A stretch of DNA of 31,231 bases. Origin: Emiliania huxleyi CCMP1516 (taxonomy: Eukaryota; Haptophyta; Isochrysidales; Noelaerhabdaceae). Below the pieces are notes generated by a model. It was not told the DNA's origin, did not search any database, and worked only from the letters and a program-made list of their open reading frames with translations. The stretch covers positions 170,221 through 201,451 of the forward strand of contig NW_005201493.1 in assembly GCF_000372725.1 (NCBI RefSeq). The letters run 5' to 3'. Below, in pieces: positions 26,449-31,231 of the stretch (position 1 is its first letter; every line of letters starts with the position of its first letter). Both the position numbers and the translations under genes were made by a program.

Positions 26449-28967
26449 ATGCTCGGAGAGGCAAAGTATGCTGTCGCTGCGTTGCAGCGCACACTTAAGC
26501 GCGATGCTGACATTTCACAGGCTTCTCTCGATTGCTTGCGACACAGACTCGACGCAGTGGCGCGTGCACGCGCGCATTTGCCCTCCGCATCGGACAGCGG
26601 TGGCGGCGGCTCGCATTGCGCACATGAAGAGGATGATTGGAGCGGCAACGCTGGCAGCGAGCACGCTGGCAGCCCAAAGGACACCGCCCATCCGAGAGAT
26701 TGGAGCACACTGCCCATCCGAGAGATCAGGAACTGGCATCCAGTGATTGACGAGGTTGACGGAGAGCTGCGGGCGTGCGTCCAAGGAGACTGCGACGGTG
26801 TTCTCTGGCGCAGCGGGCCAATCATCTCGCGGGCAGACGACAACCGGCTCGTGTGCGAGAAGGGTGGTGGGAGAGAGGTTTACATCCTAGTTGGCAGCCT
26901 CAATTTCGGTGCACGCCAACGGCTCGCCTTCCTCAGTCACACCGCTTTATCTCACTTCAGCGATGGCTTTCCCAGCAACTGGAAAGAGCGTCTAATTGTG
27001 GGAAACGTCAACCACCGGCGACCAATACTCTTTCCAGACGGCGAGTCGACCATCTGTCGTGAAGACATAGACGAGCTCGATCACCATCCAAGGGCAAACA
27101 TACCCGGCGCCGCAGCTGGCCCCGCCCTGGACCTCCTCCAGCGCGTCCAGGTTGTGCCGTACTCCGTCCTAGGGGAGCAGCTCGTGCGCGGCGAGGGCGT
27201 CGTGGACCGGGCTGGCCCTCCCGACGCCGGCGTTGTGTTTTGCGACCCGGCCGGGCTGCCCTTCATCCAGCGCACCGGCCCTGGCGGCGCGGGCGGCGCG
27301 TCGGGAGCCATCTACGACTTTCTCGGCATCCGCGACGACGACGCCTTCCCGGAGCCGGTGCGCGAGGCTGTGACGGCGGTCGGCCTCGCAAAGCACCACG
27401 CGTACCCACAGGAGGAGGGAGGACCCCTCCACTGCATCCACACCGTCGGTCCGAACTTCAACTGCCGGTGCGCCGCCCCTCCCGCCGTCTCGCCGCGCCG
27501 CCGGCCGCGCGGGCCGCGCCTCACCGGCCGCGCGCCGCCCGGCCGCCGCCTCGTCCAGGCGCGATGACGGCAGCCAGCACTCTCGCGAGGAGGCGCAGAA
27601 GGAGCTCGCCGCGGCGTACAAGAACGTGCTCTGCGAGTTCCACGCGGCGGCGAGCGGCGAGGGCGGCCCGACACAGCTGAGGCTGCTGCCCATCTCCGGC
27701 GGCATCTTTGCCGGCCCCTTTGCCGACGAGATTGCGCCGCTGACGATGGACGCGCTCGGCGCGGCGGCGGCGGAGCTGCCTCGAGAGGTGCCTCCAGAGG
27801 CGGGGAACACGAGGAGGGAGCTCCGCGCTAAACCCCCCCCTTCCCGCACAGGTGAGCGCCCATATCCTCGCGCCTGCCAGCCCGCCGCTGCTCCTCTGCG
27901 TCTTTCTGCGCGACGAGCTCGACGCCTTCGAGCGGGCGCACAGGATCGCCACGGGCGAGGAGGCGCCGCTGCCCGACGCGTCCGCATCCACCGAAGCGCC
28001 CGCCGAAGCGGCTGCTGAAGCGCCCGCCGAAGCGGCTGCTGAAGCGCCCGCCGAGGCGCCTGCCGAGGCGCCCGCCGAGGCGCCCGCCGACGCCGCACCG
28101 CCCGATGCCGACGCCGACGCCGCACCGCCCGACGCTGCACCGCCCGATGCCGCTGATGACGACAGTGAGGACCCGTTTGGCTTACATGAATTGTTCGCCG
28201 AGCAATCGCCCGCAGCTGCGCCAGCGCCCGCCGCCGCTCCCGCCCCCGCGGCTCCCGCACCGGCCGCGGCCCCCGCACCGGCGGGCACCGAGGTTGACGA
28301 TGTCACAGTGATTCCGGCGGCGGCGCCGGCTCCGCCTGCGGCGATCGAAATCGGCAGCCGCGCGCTCTACCGCAGCCAGGTGGTGACCGTGACGGGAATC
28401 CACTGGGACGACGAAGGGGACTACTACACCGTCAAGCTCCCGTCGGGCGAGCTGCGCGACGTCGACGGGCCGCTGCACCCGCTTCTCCCCCACCCCGCAG
28501 CCCCTGCACCCGCGGTGGGAGCGCAGCAACCGGCGCAGCAGCCGCCGCAGCAGCCGCCGCAGCAGCCGCCGGTCGGGGTGGCCCCGTTGCCCTGGCCACC
28601 TCCGCCCCCGCCACCTCCGCCCATGCAACCGCCAACCCGCCGGCGGCCATTTAGCAGCCAGCTTCCGAGTGTGGCTAGGCTGGGGATCTTTGCCTCAAGG
28701 GGTCCAGCCCGCCTCTCAATAGAAGGAGGAGCAGCTGTATCTGGTCCTGCATTGCGCCCGCGGTGCTGCAGCTTTTGCCACATCTCGGATGGGCAGGTGC
28801 TGGCTTGCTCCAAAGATGGCTGCAAGAAGGGTGTTCACCAGGAATGTTACCACACAGCCATGAGCAAGCCACCCTGCCCGCTCCCCAACCCCTCTGCCAA
28901 AAAAGCCCGAAGAAGTGCTCCTCTCTGTGCTACACACCTCGATCAGTTGGTGCCACAAGTGTACTAA
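26449..28967 (+). CDS. Macrodomain-like and PHD-finger protein
   Basis: Exons 26449-27467, 27559-27787 and 27852-28967 (GT-AG, phases 2 and 0), about 787 aa. After a charged N-terminus, residues about 240-410 resemble a macrodomain: GGAGGASGAIYDFLGI (ligand loop), HCIHTVGPNF, AAYKNVL and LRLLPISGGIFAGPF, interrupted by intron 1. Macrodomains bind or hydrolyse ADP-ribose. A low-complexity EAPAEA/PAPAA linker follows, then a small beta-rich module (VVTVTGIHWDD, YYTVKLPSGEL), a Pro/Gln-rich stretch, and a C-terminal PHD-like zinc finger (CSFC, LAC, DGC, VHQEC, LCATH). The combination suggests a chromatin-linked reader of ADP-ribose, which is inference. The start at 26449 is the first ATG after an in-frame stop. 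Confidence 0.6.
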
Positions 28968-29048
28968 GGTTTCTATATATGCAAGAGAGTATTCTAAGGC
29001 TCAAGTCTCACACATCCCTCGTCTTGTACCAAAAAGCAGGAAAGAGAC
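28968..29048. other. Short gap between convergent genes
   Basis: AT-richer, with ttctatatatg near 28972. Probably the 3' UTR of the PHD gene and the junction with the retroelement; no poly(A) tract seen. Confidence 0.4.
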
Positions 29049-31231
29049 CTAGTGTACGACTAAGAAACAAACACACGAGCCTCTCTCCCAGTCCCTCAGG
29101 CCTTCTGGCATCCCTTTGCGGTGCGCATTCTCAATCTGCTGCAGCGCGGGTTTGCAGTCGCATAGCACTAAGCACCGCCGCGCTTGCGCGTCGCTCGCGC
29201 TCGCCATTTTGCGTAAGTATGCGAGTATCGCGTACATCTCCGCGTCTATCGGCTCCCACATGTTCGGCAGCTTTCCTCCCCACATTCCCGCCCCAAACGC
29301 TATCCGTATCTCCCCTTCTTCACAGGGTCCGATTCCGTTGGGATCCTTTACCTGTGCGTCTCCCGGGACGCTCTTTCCGAATCGTGTCGGTCCTTCGAAC
29401 ACGCCGTACGCCACCCTAGGGTTCGGCACGTACTTTCCATCCTCCGCCCTTTTGTCTTCATGGTCCTTTCCTCCGTCCGTCGCCGCAAAGTGTGTGAACT
29501 GGTGTGAGACGTGCAGCGCGAGGCATGTCTGCGCTACTTTCACGTTCAAGGCTCGTCCCTTCCCCGACCGCAGCGGCTCGCTGTCTTTTCCCATCTTAAT
29601 TCGCTTCCCGTTGCCGTCCGTCAGCTCTCCCCCCGTCTCAAATTCGTCGTATCGGAGCAGGAAGCGCGTTAGGGGGTCCTCCTGTAGCTCCCCTACTCTG
29701 ATCGCGCTCGCCCCGTGTCCGTGCCCCACGAACAGCTCGTAGTCTTCTTTCTTCCAGTTTATGTGTCTCTGGGGCGCCCCCTCTGGGAACAACGTCTCAT
29801 CCGCCCCGAGGCTCCCCTCCTGTCGCTCCCTCTCCTGTCTCTCCATCATCTTTCTCACCGCGTCCTTCGTGATCTTATTTTGCTCGGGTATCTCCTCCTC
29901 CCATGTCGCGTTGGTATCGAGGCCCGGGGTCCCCTCCAGCTTTATCACTCGATTGTCCCCGTCCTCTCTCGACCCCAGTTGCGTGCCGCTGTCTTGCGCC
30001 GGTTTCTTCCCCCCGAGGTAGAGCGTCCTGGCCTTCCCCTCCACTCGGATGTCCGTCCTGGTTCGCCCTTCTTCGAACGTGTGTTCTGTCATGTTGGGTG
30101 CGCTTGTGCACACCCCGTTAACCTCCCTGCTGTATTCAATGAATCGATCGAGCACGTCGCTCCACGACGGAGCATTACTCTCTCCATCGCACGTCTCTAG
30201 TGCTCTGTCCGCTTGCGCTGCCTCCGGCCCCGATCTACCTAGTCTTCTGCGGTGTTCTAGCCACTCTCGGAAGGACGCCGCTTGCCGTCTCGCGCCTTGC
30301 GCGTGCATTAGCTCCCGCTCCCATGTGTGGGGCATCTTATCGTGCCACACCCAGCTGTCGCTCTGCTCGCCTTCCCATTCGCAGAGGTACTCCCATCCGT
30401 GTTCGTCCTCCTCCGTGCCTCCCCCGTAGCAGGTCGGCGCCTTCCTTGCCGCCTTCACCTTCCGCACCCTATCGGGCGCCCTCCGTTCCGTCTTCTGTCC
30501 GTGTGCGCGCTCTTCTATGGCCGCCCACTTCCAGTATTGTCGCAGCTGCGCCCACTCTGGTCGCTCCAGCTGCTCCGCCAGCCTCTTGTATTCGCTATGT
30601 TCCGTCGTGTTGTCTTTGAGGCCATAGACTCGCTTCATTTGCGGCCACGTCAACACTTCCCCGGTGCCCCATTCTGACACGTCCGACCATGTCGCTATCC
30701 CGTGCTTGGCTAGGTTACGTGCAAAGTCACACGCGAGGCCTTGGTTATTCCAGCCATGACTCCTTGTCTCAAAGAGGAGCGGGCCCAGTACTCTCTTTCG
30801 GCTCTCGGTCGTTCTCCACGCCTCGGGTCTGAGCGGCCCCTTCGTGCTCTCTTCCCACCCCGCTGTCGTGACCGTCTCCACCCCACACCTCCATTTTGCC
30901 TTTAGATATGCTTCGATCATTAGTTCGTCCGAGAGCTCCCTTTCCCAGTCCCAGCTCGGCTTCCACTCCAGCGGGTTGTCACTTCGGCATCCCAGCCTCC
31001 TCAACGTGTGCGCTAGGCTGCTCTCCACGGCCACCCTCGCTGGTTCCCCTTCCACCGCGCTGAGGGCCCGGTCCACTTGATCGATCAGCGCCGCCGCTGC
31101 GTACGTGTACGCGTGTTCCATTCCCATCCCTCCTCTCTCCTTCACATCGTAAATTTGTAGTCGCGGGATTCCTACCGAGTACCCTTTTGCGTTTAGGGCG
31201 CTCGCCCTCACTTGTTCGATGCTCTGGCAGT
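29049..31231 (-). mobile_element. Retroelement polyprotein, C-terminal part, with truncated RNase H
   Basis: The open frame runs off the right edge; about 726 codons are seen. The start (GIPRLQIYDVKERGGMGMEHA) resembles the region just after the reverse transcriptase in non-LTR retrotransposons. Residues about 267-295 (GWEYLCEWEGEQSDSWVW) look like a chromodomain. Near the end is an RNase H-like domain with D in ATDGGK (about 579), E in DAEMYAI (about 658) and D in LVLCDCKPAL (about 685). The frame then stops before the fourth catalytic region, so RNase H is incomplete and this copy is probably dead or 3'-rearranged. The reverse transcriptase itself must lie beyond 31231. Confidence 0.7.

Noticed and set aside
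1..31231. tRNA or rRNA genes
   Set aside because: No cloverleaf or conserved rRNA segment was recognised by eye; a covariance-model scan would be needed to exclude them.

Overview
This window looks like nuclear DNA of a GC-rich, intron-rich microbial eukaryote. A haptophyte-like or comparable marine alga is the best guess. The evidence is spliced genes with many GC-AG introns, proteins with eukaryotic architectures (DEAD-box helicase, F-box plus RCC1, NHL plus BTB, AP2, macro plus PHD), TTAGGG-type telomeric repeats, and Pro/Ser/Gly-rich low-complexity proteins. The lineage is an inference. There are no bacterial operons, no Shine-Dalgarno logic and no CRISPR.

Layout. 1-3422 (minus): DEAD-box RNA helicase, 8 exons visible, running off the left edge; every intron carries its own minisatellite. 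3469-4083 (minus): hypothetical protein. 4517-5018: inverted duplication around the start of an F-box/RCC1 gene (4721-6151, plus). 6322-7745 (plus): decayed NHL-BTB copy. 8173-10649 (minus): secreted Pro/Ser/Gly-rich protein, divergent from a decayed three-AP2 protein (10791-12008, plus). 12150-13780: nested terminal-inverted-repeat element. 13706-14515: repeat and gene remnants. 15278-16984 (plus): intact NHL-BTB gene. 17240-17990 (minus): exons of an unidentified gene with repeatedly duplicated splice sites. 18640-19759 (plus): second AP2 gene between ~95-bp direct repeats. 20227-21456 (minus): transposon-like acidic ORF. 21817-24821 (minus): multi-pass membrane protein, about 11 exons, with a telomeric repeat inside one intron. 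25363-26256 (minus) and 26449-28967 (plus): divergent pair, a Cys-motif protein and a macrodomain/PHD protein. 29049-31231 (minus): retroelement with a chromo-like module and a truncated RNase H, open at the right edge.

The main discovery candidate is the intron system. In at least four unrelated genes the introns (74-370 bp) are filled with short tandem repeats, mostly of 10 or 11 bp. Many are bounded by direct repeats of 7-24 bp that overlap both splice junctions in register, so splicing removes one repeat copy plus the minisatellite. Donors are GC, GT and one GA. One site (17653-17858) has three copies of the same junction, as if hit twice. This is what intron gain by insertion with target-site duplication, or by local tandem duplication, would leave behind.

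A second theme is local gene duplication: NHL-BTB followed by three-AP2 occurs twice in the same order and orientation (6.3-12 kb and 15.3-19.8 kb), with decayed and better-preserved copies.
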